40,586 nucleotides of DNA from Rhizobiaceae bacterium (lineage in GTDB: Bacteria > Pseudomonadota > Alphaproteobacteria > Rhizobiales > Rhizobiaceae). The notes below the pieces were generated by a model. The model did not search any database and had not been told where the DNA came from. It was given only the letters and a program-made list of their open reading frames with translations. Location: contig JAIXTO010000041.1 in the NCBI GenBank assembly GCA_027483885.1, positions 1 through 40,586 of the forward strand. Reading direction: 5' to 3'. The position numbers and the translations under genes were made by a program. Shown piece by piece: positions 1 to 7,852 of this stretch; the stretch's first letter is position 1; each line of letters starts with the position of its first letter.

Positions 1-287
1 CGCTGATGACCGGGCCGAAAGTGCTGCTGATGGACGAGCCGAGCCGCGGCATCGATGTCGGCGCCAAGGCCGATGTGTTTCGCACCATGCGCAAGCTTGC
101 CGGCGATGGCCTTGCCATCTTGTTTTCCACCTCCGACCTCGATGAGGTCATGGCGCTTTCCGACCGGATTGCAGTGATGAGCAGCGGCAAGCTGGTCGCC
201 ATCATGGACAGGGCCGAGGCAACCGAAGACCGCATCGTCAAAGCCTCCGCCGAGGGCCACAAGACCAAAAGGATTTCTGCACGATGA
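1..287 (+). CDS. Sugar ABC transporter ATP-binding protein, C-terminal fragment
   Basis: This is the 3' end of a sugar-type (CUT2, RbsA-like) ATPase whose start lies outside the window. Visible are the Walker B and D-loop of the second nucleotide-binding domain (LLMDEPSRGIDVGAK), then the H-loop region (LFSTSDLDEVMALSDR) and a short tail. CUT2 ATPases carry two ABC domains on one chain, and the same C-terminal pattern recurs in the complete eryE ATPase at 17556-19094. Its stop overlaps the permease start (ATGA at 284-287), so the two are translationally coupled. It would energise import of the sugar used by the apiose-type genes downstream. The substrate is inferred from neighbours only. Confidence 0.9.
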   Translation, partial: LMTGPKVLLMDEPSRGIDVGAKADVFRTMRKLAGDGLAILFSTSDLDEVMALSDRIAVMSSGKLVAIMDRAEATEDRIVKASAEGHKTKRISAR

Positions 288-1348
288 CAACAGTGACCCC
301 GATGGCAGAGACCCGGCCCGCAGACAGCGGCTCGCTGCTGCTGACCGTGATGAAGCTTCGAACCTTTATCGCGCTTCTTGCGGTCATCCTCTTTTTCTCG
401 ATCTTTGCGCCGAACTTTCTGTCGACGGCCAACATGATCCTGATGTCGAAACACGCCACGCAGAACGCGTTTCTGGCCATCGGCATGACCTTCGTCATCG
501 TCACCGGCGGCATCGATCTGTCCGTAGGCTCGATTGTCGGGCTCTGCGGCATGATTGCCGGCGGCCTCATCCTCAACGGCATCGACCTGCCGATGGGCTA
601 CACGGTCTATTTCAACATTCTGGAAGTGGCCGTCATCGTCACGGTGGTCGGCATCGTCATCGGGGCACTGAACGGGCTGTTGATCACGCGCCTCAATGTG
701 GCACCCTTCATCGCAACGCTTGGCATGCTTTATGTGGCGCGCGGTGCCGCCCTTCTGTTTTCCGATGGCCAGACCCTGCCCAATCTTGCCGGCCGCCCGG
801 AGCTTGGCAATACGGGCTATGCCATTTTTGGCTCCGGCACCTGGCTTGGCATTCCCGTCTCGATCTGGATGCTGGTGGTGGTGGCGCTCGGGGCTGCCTA
901 TTTCGCCCGTTTCGTACCGCTCGGGCGCCATATCTTTGCCGTTGGCGGCAATGAACGAGCCTCGCGCATGTCCGGCATCCGCGTCGATCGGGTAAAAATG
1001 TTCGTCTACATGTTTTCCGGCTTCTGTGCGGCGCTGGTCGGGCTCGTCATCTCGTCGGAACTGATGGCCGCCCATCCGGCAACCGGCACGAACCTTGAAC
1101 TGAACGCCATTGCCGCAGCCGTTCTGGGCGGCACGTCCATGTCCGGCGGGCGCGGCACGATCGGCGGCACCATTGTCGGCGCCTTCGTCATCGGTATCCT
1201 GTCGGATGGGCTCGTCATGATGGGGGTCTCATCCTTCTGGCAAATGGTCATCAAGGGACTTGTCATCATCATCGCGGTGGTGGTCGATCAGGCGCAGCGC
1301 AAGCTTCAGGCCCGCGTGACACTGATGCAGATGACGAAGCAGGGGTAA
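284..1348 (+). CDS. Sugar ABC transporter permease (CUT2/RbsC type)
   Basis: A 354-residue inner-membrane permease of the ribose/xylose (RbsC, BPD_transp_2) family with about eight to ten hydrophobic segments. Family landmarks are the GGIDLSVGSIVGL segment near residue 65, the GRPELGNTG segment near residue 170 and the late motif GGTSMSGGRGTIGGTIVGAF. It shares its start with the ATPase stop (ATGA) and lies 6 bases ahead of the dehydrogenase gene. It closely resembles the second permease in the window (19121-20173), so the two transporters are paralogues. The likely cargo is D-apiose or a related branched sugar or acid, inferred from the following genes. The binding-protein gene is not visible and presumably lies upstream. 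Confidence 0.92.
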   Translation: MTTVTPMAETRPADSGSLLLTVMKLRTFIALLAVILFFSIFAPNFLSTANMILMSKHATQNAFLAIGMTFVIVTGGIDLSVGSIVGLCGMIAGGLILNGIDLPMGYTVYFNILEVAVIVTVVGIVIGALNGLLITRLNVAPFIATLGMLYVARGAALLFSDGQTLPNLAGRPELGNTGYAIFGSGTWLGIPVSIWMLVVVALGAAYFARFVPLGRHIFAVGGNERASRMSGIRVDRVKMFVYMFSGFCAALVGLVISSELMAAHPATGTNLELNAIAAAVLGGTSMSGGRGTIGGTIVGAFVIGILSDGLVMMGVSSFWQMVIKGLVIIIAVVVDQAQRKLQARVTLMQMTKQG

Positions 1349-1354
1349 GCGGAC

Positions 1355-2389
1355 ATGGCAGAGTTGCAAGGTGCCCTCATCGGGTGCGGGTTTTTCGCCG
1401 TCAACCAGATGCATTGCTGGCGTGAGGTGGAAGGCGCCGGGATCGTCGCGATCTGCGACCGGGATCCGGAGCGCCTGCGTCTCGTCGGCGATCAGTTCGG
1501 CATTGCCCGCCGCTACACGGATGCAGCCGCCCTGTTTGCCGATGGCGGGTTCGATTTTGTCGATATCGCCACCACCGTCCAGAGCCACCGGGTGCTGGTC
1601 GAGATGGCAGCCGCCCACAAGGTGCCTTCCATCTGCCAAAAGCCCTTTGCCCCGACGCTTGCCGATGCAAAGGCCATGGTGGCCGCGACGAAGGCGGCCG
1701 GTATTCCCCTGATGATCCACGAAAACTTCCGCTGGCAGACGCCAATCCAGGCGGTGCGCAAGGTGCTGGAGGAAGGCGCCATCGGCACGCCCTTTTGGGG
1801 GCGCTTCTCGTTTCGCTCCGGCTTTGATGTGTTTGCAGCCCAGCCTTATCTGGCTGAAACGCCGCGCTTCATCATCGAGGATCTCGGTATCCATACGCTG
1901 GATATCGCGCGCTTTATCCTGGGCGACGTGCGGTCCCTGACCGCACGGACACGCCGCATCAACCCTGATATCAAGGGCGAGGATGTCGCGACCATACTTC
2001 TCGATCATGACAATGGCGCCACCTCCATTGTCGATGTCAGCTATGCGACGCGCCAGGAGAGCGAGCCGTTTCCCGAAACGCTGATTGAACTGGATGGCGA
2101 TGAAGGTTCGCTGCGCCTGACGAAGGGCTATCGCCTGACGGTCACGAACGCCAAGGGCACGACAGTCACCGATGTGTCGCCCGCACTCCTCTCCTTTGCC
2201 TCGCGCCCCTGGCACAATATCCAGGAAAGTGTGCTTCTCATCCAGCAGCATTGGGTGGATGCGCTGAAGGCGGGCGCTGAGACTTCGACATCGGGTGCCG
2301 ATAACCTGAAAACCTTTGCTCTGGTCGAGGCCGCCTATCAGAGTGCAGCCTCCGGTCAGACCGTTGCCATCGGGCCGCTTCTCGCATGA
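1355..2389 (+). CDS. apsD: Gfo/Idh/MocA oxidoreductase, probable D-apiose dehydrogenase
   Basis: A 344-residue NAD(P)-dependent oxidoreductase of the Gfo/Idh/MocA family. The N-terminal Rossmann strand carries GCGFFA (residues 10-15). The usual EKP motif appears as QKP (95-97) with the catalytic lysine kept, and the substrate-pocket motif is EDLGIHTLD with Asp176 and His180. The C-terminal half is the family alpha/beta substrate domain. In the described D-apiose pathway (Carter and co-workers) a member of this family, ApsD, oxidises D-apiose to D-apionolactone. The next gene here resembles the matching lactonase and overlaps it by ATGA, and a RuBisCO-like protein and DUF1537 kinase follow. 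The family is certain; the apiose substrate rests on context. Confidence 0.75.
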   Translation: MAELQGALIGCGFFAVNQMHCWREVEGAGIVAICDRDPERLRLVGDQFGIARRYTDAAALFADGGFDFVDIATTVQSHRVLVEMAAAHKVPSICQKPFAPTLADAKAMVAATKAAGIPLMIHENFRWQTPIQAVRKVLEEGAIGTPFWGRFSFRSGFDVFAAQPYLAETPRFIIEDLGIHTLDIARFILGDVRSLTARTRRINPDIKGEDVATILLDHDNGATSIVDVSYATRQESEPFPETLIELDGDEGSLRLTKGYRLTVTNAKGTTVTDVSPALLSFASRPWHNIQESVLLIQQHWVDALKAGAETSTSGADNLKTFALVEAAYQSAASGQTVAIGPLLA

Positions 2390-4344
2390 CGGCGCAGGAT
2401 ACAGACTATCGCGCCTTCCGGCTTTTTGGCACGCGCGTTCAAGAACCCGCGTCTCGGCTTCTGCGGGCCGGACGAATGACGGCACGGTTTGTGGCCGGCG
2501 GGTTACGGGCGATTTCCTATGACGGCGTCGAGGTTTTGCGCGCCATCGCCTTTGTGGTGCGTGATCGCGACTGGGGCACCTATAGCCCAGACATCACCGA
2601 TCTGAAGGTGGAGGAGGGGGAGACGGAAACCGTCGTCACCTACAGCGCCCTTTGCGAGGGGCCGGGGCAAAGCCGGCTTTCCATCCGTGCGGCAATCACC
2701 CTGTCGGCCACGGGCAGCCTGGTCTTCAGGGCAGAGGCCGAGACGGACACCGGGTTTGAAACCAACCGCTGCGGCTTTTGCGTTCTGCATCCGATTGTCG
2801 GTGTCGCCGGCACACCGGTCAAGGTGGAGCATGTGGATGGGGCGGCAGAGGATGCCGTCTTTCCCGACCGCATCGCGCCATGGCAGCCGTTTCAAGACAT
2901 CCGCGCGCTCACCCATCAGGTGATGCCAGGCGTTGACGCGCAATGCCGCTTGGAGGGCGACACGTTCGAGATGGAGGACCAGAGAAACTGGTCGGATGCC
3001 TCCTACAAGACCTATGTGCGGCCGCTGGCTTTGCCGTGGCCCTATGAGATTGGTTCCGGGGAAGGCGTGGCGCAGACAATTACGCTCACCATGTCCGATC
3101 GCCGGGCTCAAAAACCGCCGGTTCAACACGAAGCCGACAAGCCCGTCACCCTCACCTGGGGCGAGGATCTGGGCCGCCTGCCGGATATCGGTCTCGTCGT
3201 GACGCCGGAAGAGGCGCGCGCGACCAGAACGGCACTTTCGGCAATCGGCCATTTCGGCGCCTCGGCGCTGCTTTTGCATTTTGATCCGGGGGCAGGGCAC
3301 GGGCGTGCGGCCCTGCAGGATTTTGCAGCGCTTGCCGCATCGTTTTCCGGCACGACCAGCCTGGAGATTGCGCTCCCGTGTCAGCGTCCGGTAGCGGAGG
3401 AGCTGGCGGAGATCGCAAACCTTGTCGGCGATGCCGGGCTGCGGCTCGATGCGATCATCGTCTCCCCCTCCGTTGACCGGCAGTCGACGCCGCCCGGCAG
3501 TCGCTGGCCGGATTGCCCGCCGCTTGCGGATGTCTATGCGGCAGCAGCAGATGCTTTCCCGACCGTGCGCCTCGGCGGCGGCATGCTGAGCTATTTTACA
3601 GAAATCAACCGCAAGCGCGTGCCCGCCGAAAGGCTGGATTTCGTCAGCCACGCCACCAATCCGATTGTCCATGCGGCCGATGATGCAAGCGTCATGGAAA
3701 CGCTGGAGGCGCTGCCCTTCATCGGCAGATCCCTGCGCGCCATCTATGGCGAGAAGCCTTACCGTGTCGGGCCATCCACGCTTGCCATGCGCCAGAACCC
3801 CTATGGCAGCCGCACCATGGACAACCCGGACGGGCGGCGGATTGCCATGGCCAACCGCGATCCGCGCCACAACGGACTGTTCGGCGCAGCCTTTGCCGCC
3901 GGTTATGCGGCATGTTTTGCTCCTGCACGGCTTGAGCAGTTGACACTTTCGGCGCTGACCGGGCCATTCGGCCTGATCGCTGGGGAGGGGGAGCCCGTGC
4001 CGCCTGGAACGGTGCGGCCGATCGGTCGCAGCGTGGAGATGCTTGCCGGCATGGCGGGCTGGAGCGCGCAGGCAGTTCATACTAGCTCATCCCGCGCCGT
4101 GCTTGGCCTTGCCGCGAAGGAGAGGAGCAGTCACGCCGCTTTGCTGGTGGTCAATGTGACGCCGGGCGCGGTGTCGGTGGATCTTGGCAAGCTTGGTCTT
4201 CCGCGCGAGGTGCAGCTTTCCATGCTGGACGAGAGCACCATGATCAACGCGGCCGCTCTCGGCCTTTCATCCGCGCCGTTTGCCGGTGGGGCGCTCGTTC
4301 TCGCCCCCTATGCCGTTGCGCAACTGCGCTGGCTTTCGCCGTGA
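2386..4344 (+). CDS. apnL: Probable D-apionate lactonase, three-domain protein
   Basis: A 652-residue cytoplasmic protein with no signal peptide. Its layout fits ApnL, which hydrolyses D-apionolactone to D-apionate. The N-terminal part (about 1-230) is beta-rich. The middle (about 245-520) has an alternating strand/helix pattern like a TIM barrel, with segments such as GLVVTPEEARAT and LRLDAIIVSPS and a conserved-looking SHATNPIVHA stretch. A beta-sandwich-like C-terminal part follows. I cannot assign catalytic residues by eye. The start overlaps the apsD stop (ATGA), implying coupled translation. It ends 9 bases from the tail of the convergent gntR gene. The apnL name rests on length, domain order and neighbours; an otherwise uncharacterised glycosidase-like protein is the alternative. 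Confidence 0.72.
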   Translation: MTAQDTDYRAFRLFGTRVQEPASRLLRAGRMTARFVAGGLRAISYDGVEVLRAIAFVVRDRDWGTYSPDITDLKVEEGETETVVTYSALCEGPGQSRLSIRAAITLSATGSLVFRAEAETDTGFETNRCGFCVLHPIVGVAGTPVKVEHVDGAAEDAVFPDRIAPWQPFQDIRALTHQVMPGVDAQCRLEGDTFEMEDQRNWSDASYKTYVRPLALPWPYEIGSGEGVAQTITLTMSDRRAQKPPVQHEADKPVTLTWGEDLGRLPDIGLVVTPEEARATRTALSAIGHFGASALLLHFDPGAGHGRAALQDFAALAASFSGTTSLEIALPCQRPVAEELAEIANLVGDAGLRLDAIIVSPSVDRQSTPPGSRWPDCPPLADVYAAAADAFPTVRLGGGMLSYFTEINRKRVPAERLDFVSHATNPIVHAADDASVMETLEALPFIGRSLRAIYGEKPYRVGPSTLAMRQNPYGSRTMDNPDGRRIAMANRDPRHNGLFGAAFAAGYAACFAPARLEQLTLSALTGPFGLIAGEGEPVPPGTVRPIGRSVEMLAGMAGWSAQAVHTSSSRAVLGLAAKERSSHAALLVVNVTPGAVSVDLGKLGLPREVQLSMLDESTMINAAALGLSSAPFAGGALVLAPYAVAQLRWLSP

Positions 4345-4353
4345 GGCCAACGC

Positions 4354-5070
4354 CTATTTGCGGTTCTTCAGGGCATAGAGCGCGCGCGAGCGTTCCAGGT
4401 GCTTGATCATCGCCTGTTCGGCAAGCTCGGCATCGCCGGACTCGATCGCCCGAATGATTTCCTCATGCTCGGTCAAGGTGAAATTCTCGCGCCCCGTCCA
4501 GATCAGCATTTCGGAATGATAGGCTTTCAGCCAGCCGAGCATTGCGCCGCTGACGGCCACATAAATCGGATTGCCGGAGATCTTTGCGATGCACTGGTGA
4601 AAATCCATGTCCGCTTCGATGAAGGCATCGGCATTGCCCAGGTTCTGCACCTGCCGCTCGAGCACCGCCTCCAGCTCGGCGATATGCTGCGGCGTTGCGC
4701 GGGCGGCGGCTTCCCGAACCATGCCGCGCTCGAAGAAGATACGGGCGCTTTTCAGGTGCTCCAGCGAATCTTCCGAACCGGACAGCATCAGCTTTGCCGG
4801 AAGATCGACCTGCCGGATGATGGATTCGGCGGTGATGCGCAACACCTTGGCCCGCTCGCCCTGCGAGATCTCCACCAGCCCCTTGCTCGCCAGCGCCTGC
4901 ATGGCTTCGCGAATGGCCGGGCGGCCCACGCCGTAACGCTCCATCAACTCGCGCTCGGAGGGCATTTCATCGCCAGCGCGAAGCTCGCCATTTTCGATCA
5001 GAAACTTGAGCCGGGCAAAGACTTCGTCGGCGATCTTGCGACGCAGGATGGGTTCGGAAACGATGCTCAT
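4354..5070 (-). CDS. GntR/FadR-family transcriptional regulator
   Basis: A 238-residue FadR-subfamily repressor. Residues about 10-75 form the winged helix-turn-helix (MPSERELMERYGVGRPAIRE is the recognition region) and about 95-225 form the all-helical FCD ligand domain, with DMDFHQCIAKISGNP and a later EHEEIIRAI segment matching the metal/ligand-binding positions of this fold. The gene lies inside the apiose-type locus, tail-to-tail with apnL and head-to-head with oiaX. It is therefore the obvious candidate to control the apionate genes and itself, with apionate or a phosphorylated intermediate as the likely effector (inference). An AGGTG ribosome-binding site precedes the ATG. Confidence 0.9.
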   Translation of the reverse strand: MSIVSEPILRRKIADEVFARLKFLIENGELRAGDEMPSERELMERYGVGRPAIREAMQALASKGLVEISQGERAKVLRITAESIIRQVDLPAKLMLSGSEDSLEHLKSARIFFERGMVREAAARATPQHIAELEAVLERQVQNLGNADAFIEADMDFHQCIAKISGNPIYVAVSGAMLGWLKAYHSEMLIWTGRENFTLTEHEEIIRAIESGDAELAEQAMIKHLERSRALYALKNRK

Positions 5071-5219
5071 GGATCACCTGATTTCAACGCTTCTGAATAA
5101 CATCTGGGCCTTTATGCGCAACGGCTTTCTGGCGCACACGCTTGCAATAACATAAATACTCATTATACCAGTTGAGCCAATATGACAAGCGCGCTGCCCC
5201 GGCAGTGGAGGAGGATGAC
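5071..5219. promoter_or_regulatory. gntR/oiaX divergent promoter region
   Basis: On the - strand there is an extended -10 promoter for gntR: TGGTATAAT at 5170-5162 with a TTGTCA -35-like box at 5188-5183 (15-base spacer, short, but the TGn extension compensates). On the + strand TTGCAA (5142-5147) and TATACC (5165-5170), 17 bases apart, are a weaker candidate for oiaX. The two -10 boxes overlap, so one regulator bound here could control both. TGGTATA resembles half-sites bound by FadR-subfamily repressors such as NanR. A GGAGGAGG ribosome-binding site (5207-5214) ends the region. Confidence 0.45.
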
Positions 5220-6476
5220 GTGATCCGTTTGACCTATCGCATCGAGACATCAGGCTCTGTGGAGGCCATGGGCGCCAAGATTGCCAGCGACCAGTCGACG
5301 GGCACGTTCGTGGCCCTTCCGGGGGAAACCGAGGAGCTGAAAGCCCGCGTCGCAGCCCGCGTCACCGCCATCCGCCCCTTGGCGCCAAGCAGCCATGCCT
5401 CGTTTCCGAGTGAAGCGGCGGGCGCGACGCATTTCAACCGCGCCGATGTCGATATCGAGTTTCCGCTCGATGCGGTGGGCACGGATTTGTCCGCGCTGAT
5501 GACGATTGCGATTGGCGGCGTGTTTTCGATCAAGGGCATGACCGGCATCCGCATTGTCGACATGCAGCTGCCGCCGGAATTTGCCGCAGCCCATTTGGGA
5601 CCCCAGTTCGGCGTGTCGGGAAGCCTTGCGCTGACGGGCGTCACCGGCCGGCCGATCATCGGCACCATCGTCAAGCCGGCGCTCGGCCTTCGCCCGCACG
5701 AGACGGCCGAGATGGTGGGCGAGCTGATCGAAGCGGACGTCGATTTCATCAAGGACGATGAAAAGCTGATGAGCCCGGCCTATTCGCCGCTTAAGGAGCG
5801 GATCGACGCCATCATGCCGCGCATTCTCGATCACGAGCAGAAGACCGGCAAGAAGGTCATGTATGCCTTCGGGATCAGCCACGCCGATCCCGACGAGATG
5901 ATGCGCAATCATGACATGGTTCTGAAAGCCGGCGGCAATTGTGCCGTCATCAACATCCATTCGATCGGTTTTGGAGGCCTTGCCTTCCTGCGCAAGCGCT
6001 CCGGCCTCGTGCTGCATGCCCATCGCAACGGCTGGGATGTTTTGACACGCCATGAAGGCTTAGGCTTTGAGTTTTCCGTCTATCAGCAGTTCTGGCGCCT
6101 GCTCGGCGTCGATCAATTCCAGATCAATGGCATCCGCGTCAAATACTGGGAGTCGGACGAAAGTTTCGCGCGCTCTTACAAGGCGGTAACGACGCCGCTG
6201 TTTTCACAAAAGTATGTCGTGCTGCCCGTCATTGGGTCGGGCCAATGGGGTGGGCAGGCGCCCGATACGATTGCCGTCAGCGGCGGCTCGACGGATCTTC
6301 TCTACCTCTGCGGCGGCGGCATCGTAAGCCATCCGGGTGGGCCCGGCGCCGGTGTGCGGGCCGTCCGTCAGGCGTGGGAGGCCGCGGTGGCGGGGATTCC
6401 GCTGCCGGTCTATGCAAAAGACCATCCCGAACTTGCCCAATCCATCGAAAAATTCTCTGACGGCAAGGCGGCCTGA
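5220..6476 (+). CDS. oiaX: RuBisCO-like protein, probable 3-oxo-isoapionate-4-phosphate transcarboxylase/hydrolase
   Basis: A 418-residue member of the RuBisCO large-subunit superfamily. Counting from the GTG start, Lys152 (KPALGL) matches the first lysine of the RuBisCO KPKLGLS motif, and FIKDDE supplies the carbamylatable Lys178 with metal ligands Asp180 and Glu181. The late glycine-rich phosphate site is present as GGGIVSHPGGPGAG. RuBisCO itself has a second lysine at KPK that is alanine here, as expected for a non-carboxylating relative. In the described apionate pathway OiaX splits 3-oxo-isoapionate 4-phosphate into 3-phosphoglycerate and glycolate. The GTG at 5220 is chosen over an upstream TTG (5172) because GGAGGAGG sits 5 bases before it. 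The kinase that would make its substrate follows after 4 bases. Confidence 0.8.
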   Translation: MIRLTYRIETSGSVEAMGAKIASDQSTGTFVALPGETEELKARVAARVTAIRPLAPSSHASFPSEAAGATHFNRADVDIEFPLDAVGTDLSALMTIAIGGVFSIKGMTGIRIVDMQLPPEFAAAHLGPQFGVSGSLALTGVTGRPIIGTIVKPALGLRPHETAEMVGELIEADVDFIKDDEKLMSPAYSPLKERIDAIMPRILDHEQKTGKKVMYAFGISHADPDEMMRNHDMVLKAGGNCAVINIHSIGFGGLAFLRKRSGLVLHAHRNGWDVLTRHEGLGFEFSVYQQFWRLLGVDQFQINGIRVKYWESDESFARSYKAVTTPLFSQKYVVLPVIGSGQWGGQAPDTIAVSGGSTDLLYLCGGGIVSHPGGPGAGVRAVRQAWEAAVAGIPLPVYAKDHPELAQSIEKFSDGKAA

Positions 6477-6480
6477 GCCG

Positions 6481-7791
6481 ATGACGCGACCGCTGATTTC
6501 CTATTATGGCGATGATTTTACCGGCTCCACCGATGTCATGGAGGCGCTTGCCTCCAACGGCGTTGAAACGGTTCTCTTCCTGACGCAGCCGGATGACGCC
6601 CTGATGCAGCGGTTTTCAGGCGCGCGGGCCTTCGGCCTTGCCGGCACCAGCCGCAGCCAGACGCCGGACTGGATGGACACGCATCTGCGCGCCGCCTTCG
6701 AATGGCTGAAGACGCTGGACGCCGAGCTTTGCCACTACAAGGTCTGCTCGACCTTCGATTCTGCCGCCCATATCGGCAATATCGGCCGGGCCATCGAGAT
6801 CGGCAGGTCGGTGTTCGGTGTCGAGACCGTGCCGCTTGTGGTGGGCGCCCCACAGATCCGCCGCTATACGGCCTTTGGCGAGTTGTTTGCCGCCTATCAG
6901 GGCCGCAATTACCGCATCGACCGGCATCCTGTCATGTCGCGCCATCCGGTCACACCAATGGACGAGGCCAATCTTCTGCGGCATCTGGCGCGCCAGACCG
7001 CGCTTTCGGCAGCACATCTCGACAATGTGGCGCTTCTGGCGGGTGATGCGCCGGAAAAGGCAGATATGCTGCTGATCGATGTGCTCGATGCGGCAACGCA
7101 GACCGCCGCCGGCCGCCTGTTGTGGAACGATTTTCGCGCGACCTCCCCGTTTGTTTGTGGCTCGTCGGGGGTGGAATATGCGCTGGTGAAGGCTTGGGCT
7201 GAGGCGGGAGAGATTGGCGAAAAACCGGTTTTTGCCTTTCCCGGTGCTGTCGATCGGCTGGCGGTCGTCTCCGGCAGCGTATCCGCGACCACAGAGCGGC
7301 AGATACGCCACGCGCTGTCGAATGGGTTTGACGGCGTTTCGCTCGATCCGCTTGCCTTATCCGGTGAGGCAAGCGAGGTCGAGATCGGCAAGTCCGTTGC
7401 GGCGGGGCTGTCATCGCTGCAGCAAGGCAGAAGCGTCGTGCTTTACACAGCCCTTGGCCCCTCGGCCGACAAGGGGGCAGAGCTGGATCACGCCACGGAG
7501 GCGCGCCATCGCCTCGGCCGGGCGCTGGGGCGCATAGAGGTGGAACTGGTGACCCGCGCCGGGCTGTCCCGCGCGGTTGTCGCCGGTGGCGATACGTCGA
7601 GCCATGCGCTCGGCGAGATGGGCATTGCGGCACTTACCCTGAAACTGCCTCTGCCGCAGACGCCGGGCTCGCCGCTCTGCGTCGCGCATGGTGGCCCGGT
7701 GGACGGACTGGAGATTGCCCTAAAGGGCGGACAGGTCGGCAATGACGACTATTTTTCGATGATCCGCGCCGGCGGACGATCCGCCAACTGA
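6481..7791 (+). CDS. oiaK: DUF1537-family sugar-acid kinase, probable 3-oxo-isoapionate kinase
   Basis: A 436-residue four-carbon acid sugar kinase family (DUF1537) protein. The N-terminal substrate domain opens with YYGDDFTGSTDVMEAL (residues 6-21). The C-terminal nucleotide domain has the conserved VAGGDTSSHAL segment and the glycine-rich CVAHGGPVDGLEIALKGGQV near the end. In the apionate pathway OiaK phosphorylates 3-oxo-isoapionate, giving the substrate of OiaX. It is the last gene of this unit, starting 4 bases after the oiaX stop and ending just before a strong hairpin. The reading frame extends upstream to 6337, but that part is antisense-like overlap with oiaX and ATG 6481 fits the family start. 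The exact acid substrate is inferred from context. Confidence 0.78.
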   Translation: MTRPLISYYGDDFTGSTDVMEALASNGVETVLFLTQPDDALMQRFSGARAFGLAGTSRSQTPDWMDTHLRAAFEWLKTLDAELCHYKVCSTFDSAAHIGNIGRAIEIGRSVFGVETVPLVVGAPQIRRYTAFGELFAAYQGRNYRIDRHPVMSRHPVTPMDEANLLRHLARQTALSAAHLDNVALLAGDAPEKADMLLIDVLDAATQTAAGRLLWNDFRATSPFVCGSSGVEYALVKAWAEAGEIGEKPVFAFPGAVDRLAVVSGSVSATTERQIRHALSNGFDGVSLDPLALSGEASEVEIGKSVAAGLSSLQQGRSVVLYTALGPSADKGAELDHATEARHRLGRALGRIEVELVTRAGLSRAVVAGGDTSSHALGEMGIAALTLKLPLPQTPGSPLCVAHGGPVDGLEIALKGGQVGNDDYFSMIRAGGRSAN

Positions 7792-7805
7792 CAGGCAGGA
7801 CGACA

Positions 7806-7833
7806 GAAACCCCGCTGTTCATTGCGGGGTTTC
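7806..7833. terminator. Bidirectional terminator-like hairpin
   Basis: A perfect 10-base stem GAAACCCCGC/GCGGGGTTTC with loop TGTTCATT lies between the convergent ends of oiaK (7791) and the DhaK-type gene (7853). Each strand ends the stem in TTTC, so it can serve both directions. Confidence 0.75.
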
Positions 7834-7852
7834 GATTCGGCCGATGGTTTTC

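Noticed and set aside
1229..2485. 418-codon open frame on the - strand
   Set aside because: Antisense to apsD with its Rossmann and QKP motifs. It also runs across gene boundaries.
2503..4080. 525-codon open frame on the - strand
   Set aside because: Antisense to the apnL-like gene, which has operon overlap with apsD. The - strand frame has no recognisable domain.
5172..5219. TTG start of the RuBisCO-like gene adding 16 residues
   Set aside because: No ribosome-binding site, and overlap with the predicted gntR promoter. GTG 5220 has a near-perfect site.
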